64,000 bases of DNA from Bacteroidales bacterium UBA6397 (GCA_002439875.1 DJQB01000030.1:1-64000); one strand, 5' to 3'. Numbered from the stretch's first letter, positions 26,049-35,831 are shown. Notes: a model not told the origin generated them from the sequence alone. Numbers and translations: made by a program.

Positions 26049-27899
26049 ATGAAAGAATTCTGGTCAATGATCAAGCGCTATGTCGCTCCTTTCAAGAAAT
26101 ATCTCGCCGGCTCGGTCGTGCTGAACATCCTTTCGGCGGTGTTCAACATCTTCTCGTTCGCGATCATTGTGCCTATCCTGCGCATCCTGTTCAAGATCAA
26201 CGAGACGGTATATTCATTCACCCCGTGGGACGAGGTATGGCAGATGCCGTTCAAGGATCTCGGGGACGCGTTCATGTCCAACGTTTATTGGATGCTGGAG
26301 CGGCAGATAGCATCCGTAGGGGCATCCACGGTTCTGCTGTACCTGTGCATATTTCTTGTCGTGATGACGGCGCTCAAGACCGCCTGCTACTTCGGCTCGT
26401 CAGCGGTCATGGTGCCGATCAGGACCGGCGTCGTGAAGAACATCCGAATGGACATCTACAACAAGATTCTGTCGCTTCCTCTCGGCTTTTTCTCAGAGGA
26501 GAAGAAAGGCGACATCATCGCGAGGATGAGCGGTGACGTGCAGGAGGTCGAGAATTCCATCACAGGCTCGATCGAGATGCTGATCAAGAACCCGATTCTC
26601 ATCCTCTTCTATTTCACCGCTCTTCTTGTCATCAGTTGGCAGATGACGGCGTTCACGATCCTGTTCGCCCCTCTGATGATTTGGGTGATGGGAGTCGTGG
26701 GCAAGAACCTGAAGAGGAAATCACTTGAGGTACAGCAGCTTTGGAGCGACGTGATGGCGCAGGTTGAGGAAACTCTCGGAGGACTCCGCATCATCAAGGC
26801 GTTCATCGCCGAGAAAAAGATGTCAAACAGGTTCGACAATGTCACAGAGGCGATGCGCAGAAAGAACAACCGGGTGACCATCCGTCAGTCACTCGCCCAC
26901 CCAATGAGCGAATTCCTCGGCACTGTGCTGATCATGATCGTTCTTTGGTTCGGCGGAGCGCTGATCCTCGGAGGGAAATCCACCATCGACGCTCCTATAT
27001 TCATTTACTACATGGTGATTCTCTACAGCATCATCAACCCGATCAAGGATTTCGCCAAAGCCGGATACGCCATTCCGAAGGGCATGGCCTCGATGGAGAG
27101 GATCAACAAGATCCTGGACGCGGAGAATGACATCGTCGAGTCCAGAGAACCGAAGGCGCTGAACGGTTTTAACGGCAAACTATCTTTCAACCATGTCAGC
27201 TTCCGTTACCCCGACGGGCACAGGATGACCCTGGACGATGTCAGCCTTGAGATTCCAAAGGGCAGGACAATAGCAATAGTGGGAGCGTCGGGAGCCGGAA
27301 AATCCACACTTGTGGATCTTATTCCGAGGTTCTATGATCCGACAGGAGGCTCAATCACAATCGACGGGACCGACATCAAGGATGTCAGGATAGCCGATCT
27401 CAGGAGTCTCATCGGTAACGTGAATCAGGAATCCATATTGTTCAACGACACTATTTTCAACAACATAGCATTCGGTGTTGAGAACGCCACGATGGAAAGT
27501 GTTATAGAGGCGGCCAAGATAGCCAACGCCCACGATTTCATCATGGAGAAAGAGGGAGGCTACAGTTTCAACATCGGAGACCGTGGAGTCAAGCTGTCCG
27601 GCGGTCAAAGGCAGAGGATCAGCATCGCAAGGGCTATCTTGAAGAATCCTCCGATCCTGATTCTGGACGAAGCCACGGCATCCCTTGACACGGAATCCGA
27701 GAAGATCGTGCAGGAGGCTCTCGACAGGCTGATGTCCACAAGGACGACGATAGCCATCGCCCACAGACTCTCCACCATCCGAGGCGCTGACGAGATCATC
27801 GTCATGGACGAGGGGCGCATTGTGGAGCGGGGAAAGCACGAGCAACTCCTGGCGCTTAACGGCTATTACAGGAAACTCAACGACATGCAGGCGCTTTAG
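26049..27899 (+). CDS. MsbA-like ABC exporter, fused permease and ATPase
   Basis: 616 residues. Six transmembrane helices occupy residues 1-330, then the nucleotide-binding domain: Walker A GASGAGKST, Q-loop NVNQESILF, signature LSGGQRQRISIARAIL, Walker B ILILDEATASLD and H-loop IAHRLSTI. Homodimers of this type flip lipid A core, other lipids or drugs across the inner membrane. The MsbA role is a family guess. The gene starts 2 bp after the M28-like gene. A somewhat long loop after helix 1 (KINETVYSFTPWDEVWQMP) is common in Bacteroidetes versions. Confidence 0.92.
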   Translation: MKEFWSMIKRYVAPFKKYLAGSVVLNILSAVFNIFSFAIIVPILRILFKINETVYSFTPWDEVWQMPFKDLGDAFMSNVYWMLERQIASVGASTVLLYLCIFLVVMTALKTACYFGSSAVMVPIRTGVVKNIRMDIYNKILSLPLGFFSEEKKGDIIARMSGDVQEVENSITGSIEMLIKNPILILFYFTALLVISWQMTAFTILFAPLMIWVMGVVGKNLKRKSLEVQQLWSDVMAQVEETLGGLRIIKAFIAEKKMSNRFDNVTEAMRRKNNRVTIRQSLAHPMSEFLGTVLIMIVLWFGGALILGGKSTIDAPIFIYYMVILYSIINPIKDFAKAGYAIPKGMASMERINKILDAENDIVESREPKALNGFNGKLSFNHVSFRYPDGHRMTLDDVSLEIPKGRTIAIVGASGAGKSTLVDLIPRFYDPTGGSITIDGTDIKDVRIADLRSLIGNVNQESILFNDTIFNNIAFGVENATMESVIEAAKIANAHDFIMEKEGGYSFNIGDRGVKLSGGQRQRISIARAILKNPPILILDEATASLDTESEKIVQEALDRLMSTRTTIAIAHRLSTIRGADEIIVMDEGRIVERGKHEQLLALNGYYRKLNDMQAL

Positions 27900-27925
27900 T
27901 TTTATGAACATATTTAAGGATAATC

Positions 27926-28585
27926 ATGAGAAATATAGTCAGACAGATCAGGGTTCCCCTTGTCGAGGGGCTTGAGACGATGGATTTGCAGGAACTGGAC
28001 CTCGCCATGGAAAGAGGGGCGTCAAAGTTCGCGGTCTGCGAACGGAACTGGCCCAAGGACGCGCCTTACGCCCCTGATTGCAACGGATCGATCGCGCGCA
28101 CGAAAACCCATCTGGCGGTGATGTTCCACGTCAGGGGTCTGGATCTCCGGGCCACGGTGATGGAGGACAACGGGAACAGCTGGGAAGACAGCTGCTGCGA
28201 GTTCTTCGTGACGGATCCGTACGACGGTACCTATTACAATTTCGAACTGACCTGCATAGGCTCACTTCTTGCGGCAAAAAGGACAAGCAGGTCCAACAAG
28301 ACTATGATTTCACCCTCACTTCTGTCAAGTGTGGCCAGACGCTGCTCGCTGGAAAGAAAGGCAGTAACTGTCCAGGACAGAATTTTCAGCTGGACAGTGG
28401 CCATGTTGATTCCGTTCGAGGTGATCGGACTGGACAGGGACAACCTTCCGGTCAGCCTGAGGGGCAATTTCTACAAATGCGGAGACCTCACCGAACACCC
28501 TCATTTCCTGAGCTGGAATCCGATCAGGACTCCTAAGCCGGACTTCCACAGGCCGGAGTTCTTCGGCGAGATCATCCTTAGGTAA
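27926..28585 (+). CDS. Carbohydrate-binding family 9-like protein
   Basis: 219 residues, no signal peptide. The pattern LAVMFHVRGLDLRATVMEDN, WEDSCCEFFVTDPYDGTYYNFELTCIG and the C-terminal GNFYKCGDLTEHPHFLSWNPI are typical of the CBM9-like domain found alone in Bacteroidetes. Such domains bind sugar ends in xylanases, but the role of the stand-alone cytosolic form is not known. It sits 26 bp after the ABC exporter in the same operon. Confidence 0.75.
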   Translation: MRNIVRQIRVPLVEGLETMDLQELDLAMERGASKFAVCERNWPKDAPYAPDCNGSIARTKTHLAVMFHVRGLDLRATVMEDNGNSWEDSCCEFFVTDPYDGTYYNFELTCIGSLLAAKRTSRSNKTMISPSLLSSVARRCSLERKAVTVQDRIFSWTVAMLIPFEVIGLDRDNLPVSLRGNFYKCGDLTEHPHFLSWNPIRTPKPDFHRPEFFGEIILR

Positions 28586-28595
28586 GACAGCCATT

Positions 28596-29009
28596 ATGAA
28601 AAAAAGGAATCTCCTCGCACTGCTTTTGTTCATTCTCTATCTGGGAGCCGTGGTGTACTGCTGTTTCGGACATTTCAGCGATCTGACGGAAATAGGGAGT
28701 GACTCCTTGTTCGGGATTCCAGCGGACAAGATTGTGCATTTCCTCATGTTCTTTCCGTTCCCTGTCTTATGCTTACTGGCATTCACAAGACGCACACGCC
28801 GGCCATTACACACGGTACTCACCGTGGGAGGTGTCTTTCTGACAGGCTGCGCTATCGCCGCCGCTACCGAGATCGGGCAGTCCTTGACTGACTACCGAAG
28901 CGCCGACATGCTTGATTTCGCAGCCGACACCGCCGCCTTGGCGGTATCTTCGGTTATCGTGTTGTTCATTGATCTGCACTTAATTAAAAAACACAAGAAT
29001 CAGATATAA
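28596..29009 (+). CDS. VanZ-like small membrane protein
   Basis: 137 residues with four hydrophobic helices: LLALLLFILYLGAVVYCCF, KIVHFLMFFPFPVLCLLAF, VLTVGGVFLTGCAIAAATEIGQ and AVSSVIVLFID. The sequence DKIVHFLMF and EIGQSLTDYRSADMLDFAADT match the VanZ family core, where the Glu and Asp are conserved. VanZ gives low-level teicoplanin resistance in enterococci; in most bacteria the role is unclear. It starts 10 bp after the CBM9-like gene and ends 2 bp before the next. Confidence 0.85.
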   Translation: MKKRNLLALLLFILYLGAVVYCCFGHFSDLTEIGSDSLFGIPADKIVHFLMFFPFPVLCLLAFTRRTRRPLHTVLTVGGVFLTGCAIAAATEIGQSLTDYRSADMLDFAADTAALAVSSVIVLFIDLHLIKKHKNQI

Positions 29010-29011
29010 CT

Positions 29012-32000
29012 ATGCTCAAAAGATTCATAACGGTCGTATCACTTCTCTGTGCCTTCTCCTCCGGTATGGACGCGCAATCCATCAAGGAATTCAAAGACGC
29101 CGTCGACTCACTCCAGACGCTGCTTCCGGAAAAAATGAAGGTCCAGGCACAGGTCAAGGCTAATAAGGTTGTAAGAAGAGGCTATACCCTGGATTTCTAT
29201 TTCACGCCCTCTATGGGTGATTTTCCATGGAGAGACGAGGATGTGGCATGGCTCAGGGAAACCATCAGGTGCCTGATGCCCCAATCGTGCTCAAACTATC
29301 TCATCGGGAATCTTTTCGTTGGGAAGAACAAGTTGGAGTCCTATGTCGTGCCGGCTGTCGGCAACGACGGCCAACCGATAGAGAACGAATTCAGGGCAAG
29401 GGACTTTCGCAATGTCCATCCGTTTGTCACAAGGGTTGATGAGCAAGACTTCGGGAAAGGGCTAACTGGACGCAACATCGCCCTTTGGCAGAGTCACGGA
29501 AGGTACTTCGAGGAAAAGACCGACCGCTGGGAATGGCAGCGCGCTCCGGTGTTCCAGACAGTCGAGGACATGTACACCCAGAGCTATGTGCTTCCATTCC
29601 TGATCCCCATGCTTGAGAACGCCGGGGCCTATGTCATGACACCGCGCGAGAGAGACCCTCAGACCCATGAAGTGATAGCGGACAATGACCCGGCCTTTGA
29701 AGAAGGCAGAGGCGAAGGGGTAAGGCTCGAGGGGAGATATTCAGAGACAGGCACTTGGTCGGATGCCGGAGTCGGGTTCGCCGATGCGAGGGCGACATAT
29801 TCGGGAATAGAGAATCCGTTCCTTATGGGCACGGCACGTCAGGCCGAGTGCGCCGGGCGCAGGAGGGACAAGGCCGCCGAGGCGCGCTGGACACCGGACA
29901 TTCCCGAGAGGGGGGAATATTCCGTCTACATCTCCTACAAGACCCTGCCGCACAGCACTCCGTGCGCCCATTACACCGTCAGACACCGCGGCGGTGAGAG
30001 TGAGTTCATCGTCAACCAGAGAATGGGCGGTGGCACGTGGATTTACCTTGGCACGTTTGAGTTCGACAAAGGCGCTGACGGGTGCGTCATCCTTGACAAC
30101 CGCGTGCCGAAAGGCTACAATGTCGCCGGAAACGCTGTCATCACGGCGGATGCGGTCCGGTTCGGAGGCGGAATGGGGAAGATCGCCCGAGGCCGCAAGA
30201 ATCTGCCTGTCAATGAATATACCACCTCCGGCATGCCTTCTTTCACAGAAGGAGCGTTCTACTGGATGCAGTGGGCGGGAGCCGATTCCACCATATTAAG
30301 CAAATACGAAGACGACTACACCTCCGACTACGGCAACCGCGGAGCATGGGTCGGCTGGATGTCCGGAGGCTCGAGGACAAATCCCGACGCGGAGGGTCTG
30401 AATATTCCCATAGACCTTTCGTTCGCTTTCCACACGGATGCCGGGACGACTGTTAACGACTCCATCATCGGCACCCTGTCCATCTACACACTTCTCTGCG
30501 ACGGCAGCGACAAGTTCGCCAATGGCGAGCGCAGGCTTCAGCAGAGGATGTACGCCGATTTCGTGCAGACTCAGATTGTGAATGACATCCGCAGGAATTT
30601 CGACCCGGACTGGAGCCGCAGAGGACTTTGGGACCGCTCATACAGCGAGTCACGCACGGCAACGGTTCCGGCGATGCTTCTGGAACTGCTGTCACATCAG
30701 AACTTCGCTGACATGAAGTTCGGCCTCGACCCATCGTTCCGCTTCACGGTCAGCAGGGCGATCTACAAGGGTATGCTGAAATACCTTAGCGCCCGTTATG
30801 GATGCGAGTACGCCGTTCAACCGCTGCCAGTCAATTCAATGGCGACATCTTTTGAGAAAGACGGAAACGTCCGTCTCAGATGGAAGGCCACGGTTGACTC
30901 GCTTGAAGTCTCAGCCACACCTAAAGGATATATTCTCCAGACACGAGTGGATGACGGAGCTTTCGATGCCGGAAGGATATTGGACAATACGGATGTCTCA
31001 GGAGACGAGATCTCGGCGAGACTATCCATTTCAACCGGCCACGTCTACAGTTACCGGATCATAGCCTTCAACGACGGCGGAAAGAGTTTTCCTTCCGAGA
31101 CCCTCAGTGTCGGTGTCCCGGAATCCGGCTGCGGGAAAAGTGTCCTGGTGGTCAATAATTTCACAAGGGTCTCAGCTCCCGCATGGTTCGATTCCCCTGA
31201 ATATGCCGGATTCAACTCCGACCTTGACGCCGGTGTCCCTTACGGCAAAGAGATCAACTTCATCGGCCCGCAGTACCAATTCCGCCGCGGGCTTCCGTGG
31301 ATGGATGATGACAATCCCGGTTTCGGAGCGTCATGGACAGACGAGGCCGGTAAGGTCTTCGCCGGGAACACCTTCGATTACTGCGGGATACACGGCAAAG
31401 CACTTATGGCGGCCGGCTACGCGTTCCATTCATCAAGTGTGGCCGCTTTCATCGAAGACTGCTCCTTGGCCGGTAAGGACGTGGCGGTAGATCTGGTCTG
31501 CGGGAAACAGATCACCACAATGGTTGGAACGGGACAGGTTCCGGACAGGTTTCAAGTCTTCCCCGCAGGACTCCAGAAAGCGATCACCTTTTACACAGGG
31601 CGCGGAGGAAATGTGCTGGTCTCCGGAGCGAACATAGGCACAGATGTCTGGGATGGGATTTACCCGGTCCACAAAGACAGCGCATACTCGGTTTCCACCA
31701 TGGAATTCGTCGAGAAGACCCTTGGCTATAGATGGATGACAAACTACGCAAGCCGCAGTGCGACGGTGAAGGCGAAGAATAACACGGCGATGGTACTGAA
31801 TGAATCCGAGATCGCGTTCCATAAGAAACGCAACCCACTCATTTACTGCGTGGAGACTCCGGACGGAATCGTCCCGTCTTGCGACAGGTCCCAATCATTC
31901 CTTCGCTACACAGACACAAACATCCCAGCCGGTACCTGCTTCGAGGGGAATGGCTACAAGGCAGTCTGCATCGGATTCCCTATCGAGGTGATCACCGAGG

Positions 32001-32053
32001 AAAAACAGATTGAATCCCTGATTAAAGACATAATGAAGTTTCTTGACAACTAA
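29012..32053 (+). CDS. Large secreted amidase-like protein with golvesin-type and FN3 domains
   Basis: 1013 residues with a signal peptide (MLKRFITVVSLLCAFSSG). Residues 130-220 (IALWQSHGRYFEE, PFLIPMLENAGAYVMTPRERD) and the later DLSFAFHTDAGTT look like a split N-acetylmuramoyl-L-alanine amidase 3 fold. Between them (about 240-390) is a golvesin C-terminal-like domain (GEYSVYISYKTLPHSTPCAHYTVRH). An FN3-like segment follows at about 620-700. Homologs are often labelled xanthan lyase, for which I see no support. It likely works on peptidoglycan or a surface glycan. It lies within the six-gene operon, 2 bp after the VanZ-like gene. Confidence 0.78.
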   Translation: MLKRFITVVSLLCAFSSGMDAQSIKEFKDAVDSLQTLLPEKMKVQAQVKANKVVRRGYTLDFYFTPSMGDFPWRDEDVAWLRETIRCLMPQSCSNYLIGNLFVGKNKLESYVVPAVGNDGQPIENEFRARDFRNVHPFVTRVDEQDFGKGLTGRNIALWQSHGRYFEEKTDRWEWQRAPVFQTVEDMYTQSYVLPFLIPMLENAGAYVMTPRERDPQTHEVIADNDPAFEEGRGEGVRLEGRYSETGTWSDAGVGFADARATYSGIENPFLMGTARQAECAGRRRDKAAEARWTPDIPERGEYSVYISYKTLPHSTPCAHYTVRHRGGESEFIVNQRMGGGTWIYLGTFEFDKGADGCVILDNRVPKGYNVAGNAVITADAVRFGGGMGKIARGRKNLPVNEYTTSGMPSFTEGAFYWMQWAGADSTILSKYEDDYTSDYGNRGAWVGWMSGGSRTNPDAEGLNIPIDLSFAFHTDAGTTVNDSIIGTLSIYTLLCDGSDKFANGERRLQQRMYADFVQTQIVNDIRRNFDPDWSRRGLWDRSYSESRTATVPAMLLELLSHQNFADMKFGLDPSFRFTVSRAIYKGMLKYLSARYGCEYAVQPLPVNSMATSFEKDGNVRLRWKATVDSLEVSATPKGYILQTRVDDGAFDAGRILDNTDVSGDEISARLSISTGHVYSYRIIAFNDGGKSFPSETLSVGVPESGCGKSVLVVNNFTRVSAPAWFDSPEYAGFNSDLDAGVPYGKEINFIGPQYQFRRGLPWMDDDNPGFGASWTDEAGKVFAGNTFDYCGIHGKALMAAGYAFHSSSVAAFIEDCSLAGKDVAVDLVCGKQITTMVGTGQVPDRFQVFPAGLQKAITFYTGRGGNVLVSGANIGTDVWDGIYPVHKDSAYSVSTMEFVEKTLGYRWMTNYASRSATVKAKNNTAMVLNESEIAFHKKRNPLIYCVETPDGIVPSCDRSQSFLRYTDTNIPAGTCFEGNGYKAVCIGFPIEVITEEKQIESLIKDIMKFLDN

Positions 32054-32059
32054 CCGATT

Positions 32060-33358
32060 ATGACTCCTAGAGAATCCGAATTCATCGAACTCCTACACAA
32101 GGAAGTCAAGCCAGCCTTAGGCTGCACCGAACCGATCGCCGTCGCGCTGGCCGCCGCCAAGGCGACGGAAACCTTGAAAACGAAGGTTCATGTTCTCTCT
32201 GAATATGAACTTGACGTAGAGGTCAGCGGGAATATTCTTAAGAACGGAATGGGAGTCGGAATCCCAGGGACAGGAATGGTCGGACTTTACATCGCCTCGG
32301 CTCTCGGAGCTGTCTGCGGGAGGAGCGAGTATGGTCTTGAGGTTCTCAAGGACTTGACCGAAAATGATGTTAAAGAGGCCAAGGCTTTGGTTGAGGCAGG
32401 CAAGGTGCGGATCAAGGTTGCCGAAAACCCCAAGACTCTCTATGTCAAAGTCACAATCGAATCATGCGGTCACAAGGCATGGACTGTCATCGAGGACGAA
32501 CATGACAGGATTGCAGAGACGGGGCTGGACTCCACGGTCTCTGATTTCAGGAACGGTGGAGACGGAGAATCCACCCCTTCAAAAAGCACATTGGATTATA
32601 ACCTTACTGTCAAGGAAATATATTCATTCGCCCGGAGTGCGGCCTACGAGGACATAAGCTTCATTCTGGCTGACAGGGACTTGAATCTTGCGCTTGCCCG
32701 CGAAGGACTGGAGGGAAACTATGGATTAGGTGTCGGCAAGGCGATAAGGGAGAACCAGCAGGAGGTTTTCGGTGATGATTTCATCAGTTTCGCGATGGGG
32801 ATGACAGCCGCTGCCTCAGATGCCAGAATGGCTGGATGCAAGCTTCCGGCAATGAGCAATTCCGGAAGCGGAAACCAAGGGATCACGGTGAGTATGCCCG
32901 TGATAGCTTACGCCATAAAATACGATGTGGATGACGACCATCTCGCCAGAGCTCTGATTCTCAGCAATCTGGTAGCAATCCACATTAAAGGTTTTCTCGG
33001 CAGACTGTCAGCCCTTTGCGGCTGTGTGATAGCATCAACAGGATCCGCGTGCGGAATCGTTTTCCTCCGGGGAGGAAACTACGAACAAGTCTGCGCCGCA
33101 ATCAAGAATATGATCGGAAACATCACCGGGATGGTCTGCGACGGAGCCAAGGTTGGATGTGCGATGAAAGTTGCATCAGGCGTGGCCTGCGCCGTCCAGT
33201 CATGTGTCCTTGCATTGAGAAACACCTGCATTAAAGAGACAGACGGCATAATCGACAAAGACATCGAGAAGACAATCCGGAATCTCGGCCGCATCGGATC
33301 GCTGGGAATGCAGTCAACCGATCACCTCATCCAGCAGATCATGCTCCGCAAAGAGTAG
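32060..33358 (+). CDS. L-cysteine desulfidase family protein (UPF0597/CyuA-like)
   Basis: 432 residues. The N-terminus ELLHKEVKPALGCTEPIAVALAAAKA and the cysteines in the later glycine-rich part (CVIASTGSACG, GMVCDGAKVGCAMKV) match the UPF0597 / serine dehydratase alpha-like family that binds a 4Fe-4S cluster and breaks L-cysteine into pyruvate, ammonia and sulfide. It is cytosolic. It ends the operon that begins with the M28-like gene, 6 bp after the amidase-like gene. A role in cysteine use as a nutrient is inference. Confidence 0.88.
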   Translation: MTPRESEFIELLHKEVKPALGCTEPIAVALAAAKATETLKTKVHVLSEYELDVEVSGNILKNGMGVGIPGTGMVGLYIASALGAVCGRSEYGLEVLKDLTENDVKEAKALVEAGKVRIKVAENPKTLYVKVTIESCGHKAWTVIEDEHDRIAETGLDSTVSDFRNGGDGESTPSKSTLDYNLTVKEIYSFARSAAYEDISFILADRDLNLALAREGLEGNYGLGVGKAIRENQQEVFGDDFISFAMGMTAAASDARMAGCKLPAMSNSGSGNQGITVSMPVIAYAIKYDVDDDHLARALILSNLVAIHIKGFLGRLSALCGCVIASTGSACGIVFLRGGNYEQVCAAIKNMIGNITGMVCDGAKVGCAMKVASGVACAVQSCVLALRNTCIKETDGIIDKDIEKTIRNLGRIGSLGMQSTDHLIQQIMLRKE

Positions 33359-33505
33359 TTTAAGTCCGAGTCAAGCAGCGGGGCTACATAAAACATAATC
33401 CCGCCGACTGAAAACCTTGCACACATATTCAGAAAATATTTTCCGCGCATCGGAGTTCATCCCCAAGGCCAAGCCTCCGTCCGGAATCTATTAAATAGGC
33501 CGACT

Positions 33506-34603
33506 CTACCTGTCAATGAAGACACTCTTCAGTCTCTTGAATATGTCCGTGTTGTCCATCACACCGCTGAATTTCCATGAAGACGCTCCGTAAGCGTACA
33601 GGATTACAGGAGACGCGGTGTGACTTGTTGTGGAATATTTGACGCCGAGTCCACTTTCCCCTTTTGTGAAGTTCTTGCTTCCGGGAACAAGGGTTATTCC
33701 TCCGGTCTCATGATCGGCGGTGACGAGAACAAGGGTACCTTTGTGGGTGTCGGCGTAGTCGAACGCGGCGTTGATAACATTGTCGATCTCCTCCATCCAC
33801 CACAGCACCTCTTCTGTGTTGTTGGCATGGGCAGCATGATCAATGAGAGAGCCCTCTACCAACGTGAAGAATCCCTTTTTGTTCTTTTCAAGGATTTCCC
33901 ATGTGTGTTCAGCCAATTCCGTGAGAAGATCGGAATCAGTCTCGGTGGCATCCACCTGTGCGCTCTCGTCAAGAAGACCGAGGACAGGTGTGACCTGCGT
34001 CGCATAGAAGTCCTCCGGGGTCTCCACATAGTTGAATCCGGCGCTTTTAGCCTTGTCAATCAGATTCTCGTCAGTGTACTTTCTCTCCGTGAAATACTTA
34101 CGACCTCCACCCATAATCACATCCGGTCTGAAGGCAATCAAGTCCTCCGCTATCTGTTTACTGTCATTCCGGCTTGCGGCATGGGCATAGAATCCCCCGG
34201 GAGTGGCGTCCAGGACATAGGAAGTGACGATTATTCCGGTTGACAGCCCATTGTCCTTGGCAAGTTTGGCTATGCTGGACGGCTTGACGCCGTCAGGTAG
34301 CATTCCGAGCATGCCGTTGTTGGTCTTGTGTCCGGTTGCTATGGCAGTGGAGGCGGCCGCAGAATCGGTCGTCCTGCTGTTTGCTGAATATGTCTTCACG
34401 ACAGCGGTGTACTGTGCCCTGTCAAAGCAGGTCGGACCAAAGTTCTGATTGACCATCCAGAAGGCTGTGGCCCCAAGACCCATTCCGTCCCCGATGATCA
34501 AAATCACGTTCTTAACCTTTTCATTCTTGGGGATCTTATCCTTCGCACCCAGCGGAGCGACCATCAGAATCGCGAGCAGAATCAACGTGAATGTCCTTTT
34601 CAT
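33506..34603 (-). CDS. Periplasmic alkaline phosphatase
   Basis: 365 residues with a signal peptide (MKRTFTLILLAILMVAPLGA). All active-site motifs are present: IIGDGMG (metal Asp), TDSAAASTAIATGHKTNNG with the nucleophile Ser, LIDHAAHANN and TADHETGG with zinc ligands, and SHTASPVILYAYG with the last His. Shorter than E. coli PhoA because the crown domain is small. It frees phosphate from esters in the periplasm. It follows the RsmI-like gene by 4 bp, an unusual partner. The convergent desulfidase gene ends 147 bp away. Confidence 0.93.
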   Translation of the reverse strand: MKRTFTLILLAILMVAPLGAKDKIPKNEKVKNVILIIGDGMGLGATAFWMVNQNFGPTCFDRAQYTAVVKTYSANSRTTDSAAASTAIATGHKTNNGMLGMLPDGVKPSSIAKLAKDNGLSTGIIVTSYVLDATPGGFYAHAASRNDSKQIAEDLIAFRPDVIMGGGRKYFTERKYTDENLIDKAKSAGFNYVETPEDFYATQVTPVLGLLDESAQVDATETDSDLLTELAEHTWEILEKNKKGFFTLVEGSLIDHAAHANNTEEVLWWMEEIDNVINAAFDYADTHKGTLVLVTADHETGGITLVPGSKNFTKGESGLGVKYSTTSHTASPVILYAYGASSWKFSGVMDNTDIFKRLKSVFIDR

Positions 34604-34607
34604 TTTC

Positions 34608-35342
34608 TTATTGTTTTATGTTATACGCGAGCAGCAGGAACACACAAGGACGCCTGCCGATCGTGAATCTCACTTTCTGCCATTCCTTTACCGTCTTGGT
34701 CAGGATGGTCTCGTCCGGAAGTGTCAGATCCACTGCAATGCAGAGACGTGTCCCAGGCTGAAGGGTCGCCAACAAATCCCCCATCATCGAATCGTTGCGG
34801 TAGGGAGTCTCAATGAATATCCCAGTCTGATTCAATTGCGAGGATCTTCTCTCTATCTCCCTGATGGCCTTTCGGCGCTCGTCTGTCTTGGCGGGCAGGT
34901 AGCCGATGAAAGCGAAACTCTGACCGTTCAGACCCGATCCCATCAACGCCAGCATCAGCGAGGAAGGACCGACCATAGGCACGACCTGTATTGCATGGAC
35001 ATGGCAGAGCGCCACCAATTGCGCCCCCGGATCGGCCACCGCCGGAAGCCCGGCCTCCGAGATAAGCCCGACATCCGTCGGCGAGCCGTCCGGATCGGAG
35101 AACATTGACAGCAAAGCCTCAACCTCGGCCGGTTTCGTGTGCTCGCTCAGCTCACGGAGTTCAAGCTCGGCGATATGACCTCTCAGTCCGGCTGCCGAAA
35201 GGTAGCGGCGCACTGTCCGAGCCTCCTCGACAACATATTTCCGGATAGTCCTCAACCGCTCCAGCACCGGCGCCGGAATGACCTCATCGGGCTTATATTC
35301 CCCCAAAGGCGACGGAATCAAATAGAGTTTTCCTTTTGTCAT
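34608..35342 (-). CDS. Tetrapyrrole-methylase-fold SAM methyltransferase, RsmI-like
   Basis: 244 residues. KGKLYLIPSPLGE at the N-terminus, VGLISEAGLPAVADPGAQLV, VVPMVGPSSLMLALMGSGLNGQSFAFIGYLP and IFIETPYRNDSM follow the RsmI pattern, whose members 2'-O-methylate C1402 of 16S rRNA. Bacteroidetes carry this shorter RsmI-like paralog beside a canonical one, so the exact target is open. Its -7 box ends five bases before the ATG, which hints at a leaderless transcript. The alkaline phosphatase gene follows by 4 bp. Confidence 0.87.
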   Translation of the reverse strand: MTKGKLYLIPSPLGEYKPDEVIPAPVLERLRTIRKYVVEEARTVRRYLSAAGLRGHIAELELRELSEHTKPAEVEALLSMFSDPDGSPTDVGLISEAGLPAVADPGAQLVALCHVHAIQVVPMVGPSSLMLALMGSGLNGQSFAFIGYLPAKTDERRKAIREIERRSSQLNQTGIFIETPYRNDSMMGDLLATLQPGTRLCIAVDLTLPDETILTKTVKEWQKVRFTIGRRPCVFLLLAYNIKQ

Positions 35343-35347
35343 AGATG

Positions 35348-35355
35348 CAAAGTTA
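35348..35355 (-). promoter_or_regulatory. -7 box adjacent to the RsmI-like start codon
   Basis: TAACTTTG on the minus strand ends 5 bases before the ATG at 35342, so the start site would fall on the start codon. No clear -33 box. Confidence 0.35.
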
Positions 35356-35449
35356 CAAATTCATTTTGAATGTCATCGTGGGACGGCATCGCCTTGTTTG
35401 TCATATTTCACGGATTTTTTGTCTAAATTCGCAGGAAATAATTTTGAAT

Positions 35450-35830
35450 ATGGACTACGAAGGCATAATAGAGCTTGATGGCATGGAATTCCACGCATAC
35501 CACGGGTGTCTGGAAAAAGAGCGCCGTGAAGGCAACACTTTCACCGTGGACTTTCACGCTGAACTGGAACTGAAAAAAGCCGCAAAGACAGATGACCTGA
35601 GCAAGACCATCGACTATGGACGCGTCTATGACATTGTGGCGGAGCAGATGGCCATTCCTTCCAACCTGTTGGAGAATGTGGCGGGGAGAATACTTGATGC
35701 CATCCACAAGGAATTTGAAGACTTTCTCTTTCTGAAAGTCAGAGTGTCGAAGAAGAATCCGCCTGTGAACGGGGCATGTGCTTGGTCCCGCGTCACGGTG
35801 ATGTACGGTGAACCAATCTGGAAATTTTAG
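35450..35830 (+). CDS. folB: Dihydroneopterin aldolase
   Basis: From the ATG at 35450 (MDYEGIIELDGMEFHAYHG) 126 residues, the normal length. The FolB signature GMEFHAYHGCLEKERREGNTF, KTIDYGRVYDIV and the catalytic Lys region VRVSKKNPPVNGACAW are clear. It converts dihydroneopterin to hydroxymethyl-dihydropterin and glycolaldehyde in folate synthesis. mtaB begins one base after its stop codon. The longer in-frame opening upstream covers promoter-like sequence and was not used. Confidence 0.93.
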   Translation: MDYEGIIELDGMEFHAYHGCLEKERREGNTFTVDFHAELELKKAAKTDDLSKTIDYGRVYDIVAEQMAIPSNLLENVAGRILDAIHKEFEDFLFLKVRVSKKNPPVNGACAWSRVTVMYGEPIWKF

Positions 35831-35831
35831 T

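Noticed and set aside
29012..32053. Xanthan lyase function for the 1013-residue protein
   Set aside because: Only a commonly copied label; the visible domains are amidase-like, golvesin-type and FN3, with no polysaccharide lyase motif.
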